From Streptomyces sp. adm13(2018) (lineage in GTDB: Bacteria; Actinomycetota; Actinomycetes; Streptomycetales; Streptomycetaceae): a DNA stretch of 33,430 bases. The stretch covers positions 485,683 through 519,112 of the forward strand of contig NZ_RDBH01000114.1 of NCBI RefSeq assembly GCF_008042145.1, in the 5' to 3' direction. Positions 16,022-24,115 of the stretch are shown piece after piece; the first letter of the stretch is position 1, and every line of letters begins with the position of its first letter. Made by a program: the position numbers and the translations under genes. A model generated the notes under the pieces. That model saw nothing but the letters and a program-made list of their open reading frames with translations, did no database searches and was not told where the DNA came from.

Positions 16022-17641
16022 ATGAGCGCCAACGTGACCGTCAGGGGGAGCGACGACGTGACCGCCAGTGAGCCTGCCGCCGCCGTGGAAACGACCGGGA
16101 CCGCGACGGAGACCCGGCCCGGGCCGGCCCGAGAGCCCATCGGACGGGACCGCACCGTCGCCGTCGTCGGCACCGGCACCATGGGCCAGGGCATCGCCCA
16201 GGTCGCCCTGGTCGCCGGCCACCCCGTGCGCCTCTACGACAGCGCCCCCGGCCGCGCCGAGGAGGCCGTGGCCGCCCTCACCGCGCGCCTCGACCGGCTC
16301 GTCGAGAAGGGCCGGCTCGACGCCCCCGCGCGCGAGGCGGCGATCGGACGCCTGCAGGCCGCCCGGGACCTCGCGGACCTCGCGGACGCGGCCCTCGTCG
16401 TCGAGGCGATCGTCGAGCTGCTCCCCGTCAAGCAGGAGCTCTTCGCCGACCTGGAGAAGGTCGTCGGCGACGACACCGTCCTCGCCACCAACACCTCCTC
16501 GCTCTCCGTCACCGCCATCGCCGGAGGTCTGCGGCTGCCCGGCCGGTTCGTCGGACTGCACTTCTTCAACCCGGCGCCGCTGCTCCCCCTCGTCGAGGTC
16601 GTCAGCGGCTTCGCCACCGACCCGGACGTCACCACGCGCGCGTACGAGACGGTGAGGGGCTGGGGCAAGACCCCGGTGCGGTGCGCGGACACCCCCGGAT
16701 TCATCGTGAACCGGGTCGCCCGGCCCTTCTACGCGGAGGCGCTGCGGGTCTTCGAGGAGGGCGCCGCCGACCCGGCCACCATCGACGCGGCCCTGCGCGA
16801 GTGCGGCGGCTTCCGGATGGGCCCCTTCGAGCTCACCGACCTCATCGGCCAGGACGTGAACGAGGCCGTCACCCGCTCCGTCTGGGAGTCCTTCCACCAG
16901 GACCCCAAGTTCACCCCCTCGCTCGCGCAGCGACGGCTGGTCGAGTCGGGACGCCTCGGCCGCAAGACGGGCCACGGCTGGTTCTCGTACGCGGACGGCG
17001 CGGAGCGGCCCCAGCCGCACACGGCACCGCCGGCGGAGGCGCCGCAGCGGATCGTGGTCCAGGGCGACCTCGGCCCGGCCGAACCGCTCCTCGGGCTCTT
17101 CGAGGAGGCCGGGATCGCCGTCCGCCGCAAGCGGGGCGACGGCCACATCGTGCTGCCGGGCGGCGGCCGGCTGATGCTCGCCGACGGCGACAGCTCCTTC
17201 GAGTTCTTCCCCGAGGAGATCGTCTACTTCGACCTCGCCCTCGACTACGCGCGCGCGGGGCGGATGGTGCTCTCCACCGGCCGGCGCACCGCGCCCGAGA
17301 CCCTCGCCGAGGCCGTCGGGCTCTTCCAGGCGCTCGGCAAGCAGGTCTCCGTGATCGGCGACGTCCCCGGCATGATCGTGGCCCGTACGGTCGCGATGCT
17401 GGCCGACCTCGCGGCCGACGCGGTCGACCGGGGCGTCGCCACGGCCGAGGACGTGGACACGGCGATGCGGCTCGGGGTGAACTACCCCGCCGGACCGCTG
17501 GAGTGGGCGGAGCAGCTGGGGCACCGGCGGGTCTGCGACCTGCTGCGGGGCCTGCACGAGCGCTACCCGACGGGCAGGTACGGGCCGAGCCAGGCCATCG
17601 CCCGCCGCTGCGCCGACGCCGATGCGGAGGACTCCCGATGA
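16022..17641 (+). CDS. 3-hydroxyacyl-CoA dehydrogenase with two C-terminal domains (PaaH type)
   Basis: This enzyme would oxidise a 3-hydroxyacyl-CoA with NAD+, as in the 3-hydroxyadipyl-CoA step of phenylacetate catabolism or in general beta-oxidation. The 539-residue protein has an N-terminal Rossmann fold with VGTGTMGQGIAQ (Gly50, 52, 55), catalytic His180 in LHFFNPAPLLPLVEVV, the NTSSLSVTAIA Ser/Asn region, and two copies of the C-terminal 3HCDH domain (about 225-320 and 445-530; DTPGFIVNRVARPFYAEALR and DVPGMIVARTVAMLADLAAD). The first 40 residues are a disordered extension. ATG 16022 has GGGGAGG upstream. It overlaps the TetR gene as ATGA. Confidence 0.93.
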   Translation: MSANVTVRGSDDVTASEPAAAVETTGTATETRPGPAREPIGRDRTVAVVGTGTMGQGIAQVALVAGHPVRLYDSAPGRAEEAVAALTARLDRLVEKGRLDAPAREAAIGRLQAARDLADLADAALVVEAIVELLPVKQELFADLEKVVGDDTVLATNTSSLSVTAIAGGLRLPGRFVGLHFFNPAPLLPLVEVVSGFATDPDVTTRAYETVRGWGKTPVRCADTPGFIVNRVARPFYAEALRVFEEGAADPATIDAALRECGGFRMGPFELTDLIGQDVNEAVTRSVWESFHQDPKFTPSLAQRRLVESGRLGRKTGHGWFSYADGAERPQPHTAPPAEAPQRIVVQGDLGPAEPLLGLFEEAGIAVRRKRGDGHIVLPGGGRLMLADGDSSFEFFPEEIVYFDLALDYARAGRMVLSTGRRTAPETLAEAVGLFQALGKQVSVIGDVPGMIVARTVAMLADLAADAVDRGVATAEDVDTAMRLGVNYPAGPLEWAEQLGHRRVCDLLRGLHERYPTGRYGPSQAIARRCADADAEDSR

Positions 17642-18231
17642 CCACCGTCAAGCGCGACACGTACACCCCCGAGACGCTGCTCTCGGTGGCCGTGCGGGTC
17701 TTCAACGAGCGCGGCTACGACGGCACGTCCATGGAGCACCTCTCCAAGGCGGCGGGGATCTCCAAGTCGTCGATCTACCACCACGTGTCCGGCAAGGAGG
17801 AGCTGCTGCGGCGGGCCGTCAGCCGGGCCCTCGACGGGCTCTTCGCGATCCTCGACGAGCCGGACGCCGGGCGCGGCCGGGCCGTCGAGCGAGTCGAGTA
17901 CGTCACGCGCCGCACCGTCGAGGTGCTGATCGCGGAGCTTCCGTACGTGACGCTGCTGCTGCGGGTGCGGGGCAACACCGGCACCGAGCGGTGGGCCATG
18001 GAGCGGCGGCGCGAGTTCGACCACAAGGTGGCCGACCTCCTGAAGGCGGCCGCCGAGGAGGGCGATCTGCGGGCCGACGTCGACATCCGGCTCGCGACCC
18101 GGCTGCTCTTCGGGATGATCAACTCACTCGTGGAGTGGTACCGGCCGCATCCGGATTCCATGGCGGAGCGCGAGCAGCTCGCCGAGACCGTCGCGCACCT
18201 GGCGTTCGACGGGCTCAGGACGGCCCGCTGA
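17638..18231 (+). CDS. TetR-family regulator, probable PaaR-type repressor
   Basis: This 197-residue DNA-binding protein has a TetR HTH at about 14-60 (RVFNERGYDGTSMEHLSKAAGISKSSIYHHVSGKEELL) and a helical ligand domain (RVEYVTRRTVEVLIAELPYVTLLLRVRGNTGTERW). TetR repressors of phenylacetate genes respond to phenylacetyl-CoA. The three ACCGNNCRNNCGGT sites in this window, all in front of the paa, paaN/dehydrogenase and oxo-acid dehydrogenase promoters, make this protein the best candidate to bind them. That link is inference. It is cotranscribed and ATGA-coupled with the upstream dehydrogenase, so it would be autoregulated through the 15953-15966 site. Confidence 0.9.
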   Translation: MTTVKRDTYTPETLLSVAVRVFNERGYDGTSMEHLSKAAGISKSSIYHHVSGKEELLRRAVSRALDGLFAILDEPDAGRGRAVERVEYVTRRTVEVLIAELPYVTLLLRVRGNTGTERWAMERRREFDHKVADLLKAAAEEGDLRADVDIRLATRLLFGMINSLVEWYRPHPDSMAEREQLAETVAHLAFDGLRTAR

Positions 18232-18300
18232 GGGACGGCCTGGCGAGGGAGCGGAACCAGGACCAGGCCGGCTGGGACGTGCGCCGCGCGCACGCCCCCC

Positions 18301-18342
18301 GGCGTACGGCTCCGGGGCTCCCCGGCGCCGGAGACGTACGCC
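18301..18342. terminator. Terminator-like hairpin between TetR and Lrp genes
   Basis: Outer arms GGCGTACG (18301-18308) and CGTACGCC (18335-18342) pair perfectly, with an inner CTCCGG/CCGGAG stem. It lies between two convergent genes. Confidence 0.6.
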
Positions 18343-18355
18343 CACGGAGGCGGGC

Positions 18356-18946
18356 TCAGGCGTGCGGGTCCGTGTTGAGGTCGGTCTCCTCGAAGACCAG
18401 CAGCGTGCGCGTGGACAGCACCTCGGGGATCGCCTGGATGCGGGTGAGCACCAGCTCGCGCAGGGTCCGGTTGTCCGGGGTGTGCACCAGCAGCAGGACG
18501 TCGAAATCGCCGCTGACCAGCGCGATGTGCGTGGCGCCCGGCAATGCGCCGAGCTGCTCCCGGACCGTGCGCCAGGAGTTCTGGACGATCTTGAGCGTGA
18601 TGTAGGCGGAGGCGCCGTGGCCCGCCCGCTCGTGGTTGACCCGCGCGCTGAAGCCGCGGATCACCCCGTCGTCGATGAGCCGGTTGATGCGCGCGTACGC
18701 GTTGGCCCGGGAGACGTGCACCCGCTCGGCCACGGAGCGGACCGAGGCGCGGCCGTCCGTTTGCAGCAACCGCAGGATGTCCCGGTCGATCGCGTCCAGC
18801 GGGCGTGCCGGAACGGCCCCCGTCGGGGTGCCGACCGGGGCGCTCAGCGCCTCGCCGGGGCCCTCGCTCCCGGTCCCGCGGAGCTCGTCGCCCCCGTCGC
18901 CGTCCGGAGCCGCGCTCCGGTCGACGGCCATTTGTTCATCCGCCAC
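18356..18946 (-). CDS. bkdR: Lrp/AsnC-family regulator (BkdR-like)
   Basis: This protein has about 197 residues. After a disordered, acidic N-terminal tail of about 50 residues comes the AsnC-type HTH (LDAIDRDILRLLQTDGRASVRSVAERVHVSRANAYARINRLIDDGVIRGFSARVN) and the RAM ligand-binding domain (GASAYITLKIV...GDFDVLLLVHTPDN...VLSTRTLLVFEE). Lrp-type regulators sensing branched-chain amino acids commonly control bkd operons, and this gene is divergent from the E1-alpha gene. Starts: GTG 18946 has GGCGGGGG upstream; ATG 18931 is in frame and may be the true start. Its promoter region contains a palindromic pair of DnaA-like boxes. Confidence 0.9.
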   Translation of the reverse strand: MADEQMAVDRSAAPDGDGGDELRGTGSEGPGEALSAPVGTPTGAVPARPLDAIDRDILRLLQTDGRASVRSVAERVHVSRANAYARINRLIDDGVIRGFSARVNHERAGHGASAYITLKIVQNSWRTVREQLGALPGATHIALVSGDFDVLLLVHTPDNRTLRELVLTRIQAIPEVLSTRTLLVFEETDLNTDPHA

Positions 18947-18991
18947 GTGCCCCCGCCTCTCTCCGGTGGACGACCTGTACTCATCCCAGGC

Positions 18992-19013
18992 TGTGGAGAA
19001 CCGTTTGTCCACA
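18992..19013. promoter_or_regulatory. Inverted pair of DnaA-box-like 9-mers
   Basis: TGTGGAGAA (18992-19000, one mismatch) faces TTGTCCACA (19005-19013, perfect Streptomyces box) across CCGT, making a near-perfect 24-bp palindrome in the bkdR/E1-alpha intergenic space. Confidence 0.6.
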
Positions 19014-19047
19014 GGCTGGAGGTGCCTGTAGCCAAAATGCCTCCACG

Positions 19048-19061
19048 ACCGAACAATCGGT
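19048..19061. promoter_or_regulatory. PaaR-like operator upstream of the oxo-acid dehydrogenase operon
   Basis: ACCGAACAATCGGT matches the other two operators except A for G at position 8. Sequence outside the core (TAGGTGAG) also keeps part of the outer AGT-type arm. Confidence 0.65.
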
Positions 19062-19132
19062 AGGTGAGGCGCGCCACACTCGCGCCACCCGCCTTCGGGT
19101 CTTATGCCCGCTCCCACGAGGAGGTGGACTCG

Positions 19133-20284
19133 TTGCAACAGCGCAGTTCGACAGTCCAAGAGCCGCCCGGTGCCGTTCCCGCCCACCGGCCGACCCCGCC
19201 GCCGGCCTGGCAGCCGCGTACCGACCCCGCCCCGCTGCTGCCCGACGCCGAGCCGCTGCGCGTGCTCGGCACGGACGCCGTGGCCGACGCCGATCCCGCG
19301 CTGCTGCTCCGGCTCTACACGGAGCTGATCCGCGGCCGCCGGTACAACACGCAGGCCACCGCCCTCACCAAGCAGGGCCGGCTCGCCGTGTACCCCTCCA
19401 CCCACGGCCAGGAGGCGTGCGAGGTCGCCGCCGCCCTCGCCCTGGAGGAGCGGGACTGGCTCTTTCCCTCGTACCGCGACACCCTGGCCGCGGTGGCTCG
19501 CGGCCTCGACCCCGTGCAGGCGCTGACCCTGCTCCGCGGCGACTGGCACACCGGGTACGACCCGCACGAGCACCGCATCGCGCCGCTCTCCACCCCGCTC
19601 GCCACCCAGCTCCCGCACGCGGTGGGCCTCGCCCACGCCGCCCGGCTCAAGGGCGACGACGTCGTCGCGCTCGCGATGGTCGGCGACGGCGGCACCAGCG
19701 AGGGCGACTTCCACGAGGCGCTCAACTTCGCGGCCGTCTGGCAGGCCCCCGTGGTCTTCCTCGTGCAGAACAACGGCTTCGCGATCTCCGTCCCCCTCGC
19801 CAAGCAGACCGCAGCCCCCTCGCTGGCCCACAAGGCCGTCGGATACGGGATGCCCGGCCGGCTCGTCGACGGGAACGACGCGATCGCCGTCCACCAGGTG
19901 CTCAGCGAGGCCGTGGCCCGCGCGCGGCGCGGCGGCGGCCCCACGCTCGTCGAGGCCGTCACGTACCGCATCGACGCCCACACCAACGCCGACGACGCCA
20001 CCCGCTACCGCGCGTCCGCCGAGGTCGAGACCTGGCGGGCGCACGACCCGATCCTGATCCTCGAACGGGAGCTGACCGAGCGCGGCCTGCTCGACGAGGA
20101 CGGCCGGCGCGAGGCCGCCGAAGCTGCCGAGACGATGGCCGCGGAGCTGCGCGAGCGGATGAACGCCGACCCGGTGCTGAACCCGATGGACCTCTTCTCG
20201 CACGTGTACGCGGAGCAGACCACGCAGCTGCGGGAACAGGCGGCGCAGCTGCGCGCCGAGCTCGAAGCCGAGGGTGAGGCGTGA
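19133..20284 (+). CDS. bkdA: Branched-chain-type 2-oxo-acid dehydrogenase E1 alpha subunit
   Basis: E1 alpha and beta decarboxylate a 2-oxo acid with thiamine diphosphate and load the acyl group onto E2. The TPP motif is clear: GDGGTSEGDFHEALNFAAVWQAP followed by QNNGFAIS, with RRYNTQATALTKQGRLAVYPSTHGQEA and the loop YRIDAHTNADDATRYR in which E1-alpha subunits carry phosphorylation-loop-like residues. TTG 19133 is chosen because GGAGG lies eight bases upstream; an in-frame ATG at 19064 would put the operator next to the start and has no ribosome-binding site. The predicted protein has 383 residues. It is the first gene of a TGATG-coupled operon with E1 beta and E2. Acceptance of branched-chain acids is assumed from similarity; phenylpyruvate is possible. 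Confidence 0.92.
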   Translation: MQQRSSTVQEPPGAVPAHRPTPPPAWQPRTDPAPLLPDAEPLRVLGTDAVADADPALLLRLYTELIRGRRYNTQATALTKQGRLAVYPSTHGQEACEVAAALALEERDWLFPSYRDTLAAVARGLDPVQALTLLRGDWHTGYDPHEHRIAPLSTPLATQLPHAVGLAHAARLKGDDVVALAMVGDGGTSEGDFHEALNFAAVWQAPVVFLVQNNGFAISVPLAKQTAAPSLAHKAVGYGMPGRLVDGNDAIAVHQVLSEAVARARRGGGPTLVEAVTYRIDAHTNADDATRYRASAEVETWRAHDPILILERELTERGLLDEDGRREAAEAAETMAAELRERMNADPVLNPMDLFSHVYAEQTTQLREQAAQLRAELEAEGEA

Positions 20285-21348
20285 TGACGACGGCGACGAC
20301 CGGATCCACGGCGGACAGGACCGCCGGGAACCCCGGAAAGGGCGGGGGAGCCGGGAAGGCCAAGCCCGCCACGATGGCGCAGGCGCTCCAGCGCGCCATG
20401 CGCGACGCGATGGCCGAGGACCCCACCGTCCACGTGATGGGCGAGGACGTCGGTACCCTCGGCGGCGTCTTCCGGGTCACCGACGGGCTCGCCAAGGAGT
20501 TCGGCGAGGACCGCTGCACCGACACCCCGCTGGCCGAGGCGGGAATCCTCGGCGCGGCCGTCGGCATGGCGATGTACGGCCTGCGGCCGGTCGTCGAGAT
20601 GCAGTTCGACGCGTTCGCCTACCCGGCGTTCGAGCAGCTGATCTCCCACGTGGCGAAGATGCGGAACCGCACGCGCGGCGCGATGCCGATGCCGATCGTC
20701 ATCCGCGTCCCGTACGGCGGCGGAATCGGCGGCGTCGAGCACCACAGCGACTCCTCCGAGGCCTACTACACGGCCACCCCGGGCCTCCACGTCGTCACCC
20801 CGGCCACCGTCGAGGACGCCTACGGGCTGCTGCGCGCGGCCATCGCCTCGGACGACCCGGTGGTCTTCCTGGAGCCCAAGCGGCTCTACTGGGCGAAGTC
20901 CGACTGGTCCCCCGATGCGCCCGCCGCCGTGGAGCCGATCGGCAAGGCCGTGGTGCGACGGCGTGGCACCGGTGCCACGCTGATCACCTACGGACCCTCC
21001 GTGCCCGTCTGCCTGGAGGCGGCGGAGGCCGCGCAGGCCGAGGGCTGGGACCTGGAGGTCGTCGACCTCCGCTCGCTCGTCCCCTTCGACGACGAGACCG
21101 TCTGCGCCTCGGTGCGGCGCACCGGCCGCGCGGTCGTCGTCCACGAGTCGACGGGCTTCGGCGGCCCCGGCGCGGAGATCGCCGCGCGCGTGACCGAGCG
21201 GTGCTTCCACCATCTGGAGGCACCGGTGCTGCGGGTCGCGGGCTTCGACATCCCGTACCCCCCGCCGATGCTGGAACGGCACCATCTGCCGGGCGTGGAC
21301 CGGGTCCTGGACGCGGTCGCGCGGCTGCAGTGGGAGGCGGGAAGCTGA
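20284..21348 (+). CDS. bkdB: Branched-chain-type 2-oxo-acid dehydrogenase E1 beta subunit
   Basis: This 354-residue partner of E1 alpha starts with a disordered Gly/Lys-rich tail of about 30 residues. The core shows TMAQALQRAMRDAMAED, GEDVGTLGGVFRVTDGL, DTPLAEAGILGAAVGMAMYGLRPVVEMQF, the K+-site-like HHSDSSEAYYTATPGL and the C-terminal transketolase domain TLITYGPSVPVCLEAAE...VVDLRSLVPFD. All expected blocks are present, so it should be intact. ATG 20284 overlaps the E1-alpha stop as TGATG; GTG 20281 is an alternative. GGGTGAGG is the ribosome-binding site. Confidence 0.95.
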   Translation: MTTATTGSTADRTAGNPGKGGGAGKAKPATMAQALQRAMRDAMAEDPTVHVMGEDVGTLGGVFRVTDGLAKEFGEDRCTDTPLAEAGILGAAVGMAMYGLRPVVEMQFDAFAYPAFEQLISHVAKMRNRTRGAMPMPIVIRVPYGGGIGGVEHHSDSSEAYYTATPGLHVVTPATVEDAYGLLRAAIASDDPVVFLEPKRLYWAKSDWSPDAPAAVEPIGKAVVRRRGTGATLITYGPSVPVCLEAAEAAQAEGWDLEVVDLRSLVPFDDETVCASVRRTGRAVVVHESTGFGGPGAEIAARVTERCFHHLEAPVLRVAGFDIPYPPPMLERHHLPGVDRVLDAVARLQWEAGS

Positions 21349-21867
21349 TGGCGCAGGTGCTCGAGTTCAAGCTGCCCGACCTCGGCGAGGGACTCACCGA
21401 GGCGGAGATCGTCCGCTGGCTGGTCGCCGTCGGCGACGTCGTCGCCATCGACCAGCCCGTCGTCGAGGTCGAGACGGCCAAGGCCATGGTCGAGGTGCCC
21501 TGCCCGTACGGCGGTGTCGTGACCGCCCGGTACGGCGAGGAGGGCACCGAGCTGCCCGTCGGCGCGCCGCTGCTGACGGTCGCGGTGGGCGGCACGGGAG
21601 CGCCGGAGGAGCGTGCCGAGGCCGCTCCCGGCGCCGCCCCCACGGCGGGGGAGGGTGCCGCCGAGTCCGCCGTGTCGTCGGAGTACTCGGGCAACGTGCT
21701 CGTCGGGTACGGCACGGCCGGGCCCGCCGCCCGGCGCCGCCGGGTGCGCCACGAGAGCCACGCCGTGGCGAAGGCGCCCGCCGCCGCCCCGGCCGCCCAG
21801 GCACCCGCGCCCGTTGCTGTGCCGGTCGCTCCGGCTCCGGACGCCGGGGTCGGTACCGGCCACGAGG

Positions 21868-22145
21868 GGCCGGTGCCGGTCATCTCTCCGCTGGTGCGGA
21901 AGCTGGCCAGGGACCGCGGGCTCGATCTGCGCGAGGTGCGGGGGTCGGGACCCGAGGGCCTGATCCTCCGGGCCGACGTCGAGCTGGCCCTCGCGGCCCT
22001 CGACCGTCCGGCCGCCGCTCCGGCACCCGCCCCCGCCCGCACGGCGGCCGTGGGGCCTCGGGTCCCGACCCCCGCACCTCGCGCAGATCGAGCCCGCGGT
22101 CCCTGGCCAGCTTCCGCACCAGCGGAGAGATGACCGGCACCGGCC
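21868..22145. repeat. 90-bp inverted repeat inside E2
   Basis: Positions 21868-21957 are exactly repeated as reverse complement at 22056-22145 (and again at 22222-22311 within the tandem copy). The arms are separated by 98 bp. Confidence 0.92.
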
Positions 22146-22387
22146 GGGGAGCGGATCCCGCTGCGCGGGGTCCGCGGCGCCGTGGCGGACAAACTCGCGC
22201 GCAGCCGCACGGAGATCCCGGCCTCGGGTCCCGACCCCCGCACCTCGCGCAGATCGAGCCCGCGGTCCCTGGCCAGCTTCCGCACCAGCGGAGAGATGAC
22301 CGGCACCGGCCGGGGAGCGGATCCCGCTGCGCGGGGTCCGCGGCGCCGTGGCGGACAAACTCGCGCGCAGCCGCACGGAGATCCCGG
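22054..22387. repeat. Two tandem 166-bp copies inside E2
   Basis: The unit begins with the inverted 90-bp segment and runs to the codons for RTEIP. Copies at 22054-22219 and 22220-22385 are identical with a 2-bp GG overlap at the joint, typical of slippage or template switching. Confidence 0.92.
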
Positions 22388-23007
22388 ACGCGACCTGCTG
22401 GGTCGACGCCGACGCGACGGAGCTGATGGCCGCACGCACGGCGATGAACGCGGCGGGCGGGCCGAAGATCTCGCTCCTCGCGCTCCTCGCCCGGATCTGC
22501 GTGCACGCCCTGGCGCGGTTCCCCGAGCTGAACTCCACCGTGGACACCGCGGCGCGGGAGATCGTCCGGCTGCCGTCCGTGCACCTCGGTTTCGCCGCCC
22601 AGACCCCGCGGGGCCTGGTCGTGCCCGTAGTCAAGGACGCAGGGACCCGGACGGCGGAGTCGCTGACGGCGGAGTTCGCCCGGCTCACCGAAGCCGCACG
22701 GGAGTCGGCACTCACCCCGGCCGATCTGACCGGGGGCACCTTCACCCTGAACAACTACGGGGTGTTCGGGGTCGACGGCTCCACGCCGATCATCAACCAC
22801 CCCGAGGCCGCGATGCTCGGTGTCGGCCGGATCATCCCCAAACCCTGGGTCCACCAGGGCGAACTGGCCGTACGTCAGGTGGTGCAGCTCTCGTTCACCT
22901 TCGACCACCGCGTCTGCGACGGCGGCACGGCGGGCGGCTTCCTGAGGTACGTGGCGGACTGCGTCGAGCAGCCCGCGGTCCTGCTCCGCACGCTCTGACA
23001 CGGCGCC

Positions 23008-23035
23008 CCGGCGGGACCTGCCCGGGTCCCGCCGG
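23008..23035 (+). terminator. Terminator of the E1/E2 operon
   Basis: An 11-bp perfect stem (23008-23018 / 23025-23035) with loop TGCCCG starts 9 bp after the E2 stop. The remaining space to 23158 holds only the next promoter. Confidence 0.6.
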
Positions 23036-23158
23036 CCATCCGAGGGCGGGCCCTGGAACGATCCTCGGGCCGGTCCTCCGACCGCTGCGCCGGGTGGACC
23101 GTCTCACCAAGGGAGACGCGCCCGACGGCGGGCCGCGGCGGCGGACCATACTGCTGGG

Positions 23159-24115
23159 GTGACCACCCCCCATGACGCCGTCGTGCTCGCCGGAGGCGCC
23201 GCCCGGCGCCTCGGTGGCGCCGACAAGCCCGGCGTACGGGTCGGCGGCCGGCCGCTCCTCGACCGGGTCCTCGCCGCGTGCCGCGGCGCGGAGCGGACCG
23301 TGGTCGTCGGCGACCCCCGCCCGACCGTCCACCCCGTCCGCTGGACCAGGGAGGACCCGTCCGGCGGAGGCCCGCTCGCCGCCCTGGACGCGGGAGTACG
23401 CGCGCTGGGCGAAGGCGCCGGGGACGCGGCGGCCGAGGCGAACGAGGCCGGGACCGATGCCCCCGGCACGAGCGGCGTTCAGGGCGGCGAGGCTCAGGCC
23501 GCTGGGGACGACGGCGGTGTGCTGCTCGTGCTCTCCGCCGACCTGCCCTTCCTCGACGACGACACCGTCCACCAGTTGCTCGGCGCGCTCGCCGACCACC
23601 CCGAGGCCGAGGCCGCGCTCCTCACCGACGCCGGGGAACGGGACCAGCCGCTCGTCGCCGCCTACCGAGCGGCCCCGCTCCGCCGGGAGTTGGCGCGGAT
23701 CGCCGAGGAGCGCGGCACCCTCGCCGACGGCCCGCTGCGGCGGCTCACCGGCGCCCTGCGCCTCACCCGGGTCGCCGCGGGGCCGCACGCCTCCTTCGAC
23801 TGCGACACCTGGGAGGACATCGCCACGGCCCGGGCCCGCATCAGGGAGCATGGGACCGTGCTGGATGAATGGATCACCGCAGTCAAGGACGAACTGGGCA
23901 TCGAGCTGGACGTCGACACCGGCGTGCTGCTCGACCTGGCCCGCGACGCCGCTCACGGCGTGGCCCGACCCGCCGCTCCCCTGACCACCTTCCTGGTGGG
24001 CTACGCGGCGGCTCGCGCGGCCGACGGGGGCGGCCCCGAGGCGGTCGCCGAGGCCGCCCGCAAGGCCGCCGCGCTGGCCCAGCGCTGGGCCGCCGAGCAG
24101 GACGAGGCCGGATGA
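23159..24115 (+). CDS. MobA-like molybdenum cofactor nucleotidyltransferase fused to a DUF6457-like domain
   Basis: The N-terminal part (1-230) is a nucleotidyltransferase of the MobA type, which would add GMP or CMP to molybdopterin. It shows AVVLAGGAARRLGGADKPGV (nucleotide-binding loop with Arg and Lys), the metal-binding Asp in LLVLSADLPF and DQPLVAAYR. A Gly/Ala-rich insertion sits around 85-118. From about residue 234 (VLDEWITAVKDELGIELDVDTG...AARAADGGGPEAVAEAARKAAAL) comes a small helical domain of the DUF6457 type with no known role. The GTG start has CATACT seven bases upstream (23146-23151) and no Shine-Dalgarno, so a leaderless message is likely. It overlaps moeA as ATGA. Confidence 0.85.
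   Translation: MTTPHDAVVLAGGAARRLGGADKPGVRVGGRPLLDRVLAACRGAERTVVVGDPRPTVHPVRWTREDPSGGGPLAALDAGVRALGEGAGDAAAEANEAGTDAPGTSGVQGGEAQAAGDDGGVLLVLSADLPFLDDDTVHQLLGALADHPEAEAALLTDAGERDQPLVAAYRAAPLRRELARIAEERGTLADGPLRRLTGALRLTRVAAGPHASFDCDTWEDIATARARIREHGTVLDEWITAVKDELGIELDVDTGVLLDLARDAAHGVARPAAPLTTFLVGYAAARAADGGGPEAVAEAARKAAALAQRWAAEQDEAG

Larger units (their letters stand above)
21348..22998 (+). pseudogene. bkdC: Dihydrolipoamide acyltransferase (E2) gene broken by inverted and tandem duplications
   Basis: E2 carries the lipoyl arm and makes the acyl-CoA. The first part (21348-22055) is normal: lipoyl domain (LPDLGEGLTEAEIVRW, lipoylated Lys45 in ETAKAMVE), linker, and E3-binding domain at about residues 174-203 (VPVISPLVRKLARDRGLDL). 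Then a 90-bp reverse-complement copy of 21868-21957, which codes for that domain, is inserted at 22056-22145. It keeps frame but creates an in-frame TGA at 22131-22133. A 166-bp tandem duplication (22054-22219 and 22220-22385) then shifts frame by one. The catalytic domain continues in the new frame (VADKLARSRTEIPDATCWVDAD, and DHRVCDGG with the catalytic His). As written no full E2 can be made. Removing the inserted copies would restore the junction to ERIPLRGVRGAVADKL. Misassembly is the main alternative. Confidence 0.88.

Noticed and set aside
18992..19013. Replication origin (oriC)
   Set aside because: Only two boxes are present, with no AT-rich region and no dnaA or dnaN genes; Streptomyces oriC has many boxes.
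22182..23162. 326-codon open frame through the E2 duplication
   Set aside because: It continues the original E2 frame past the frame shift, but its translation downstream is the wrong phase of the catalytic domain and has no recognisable motif.
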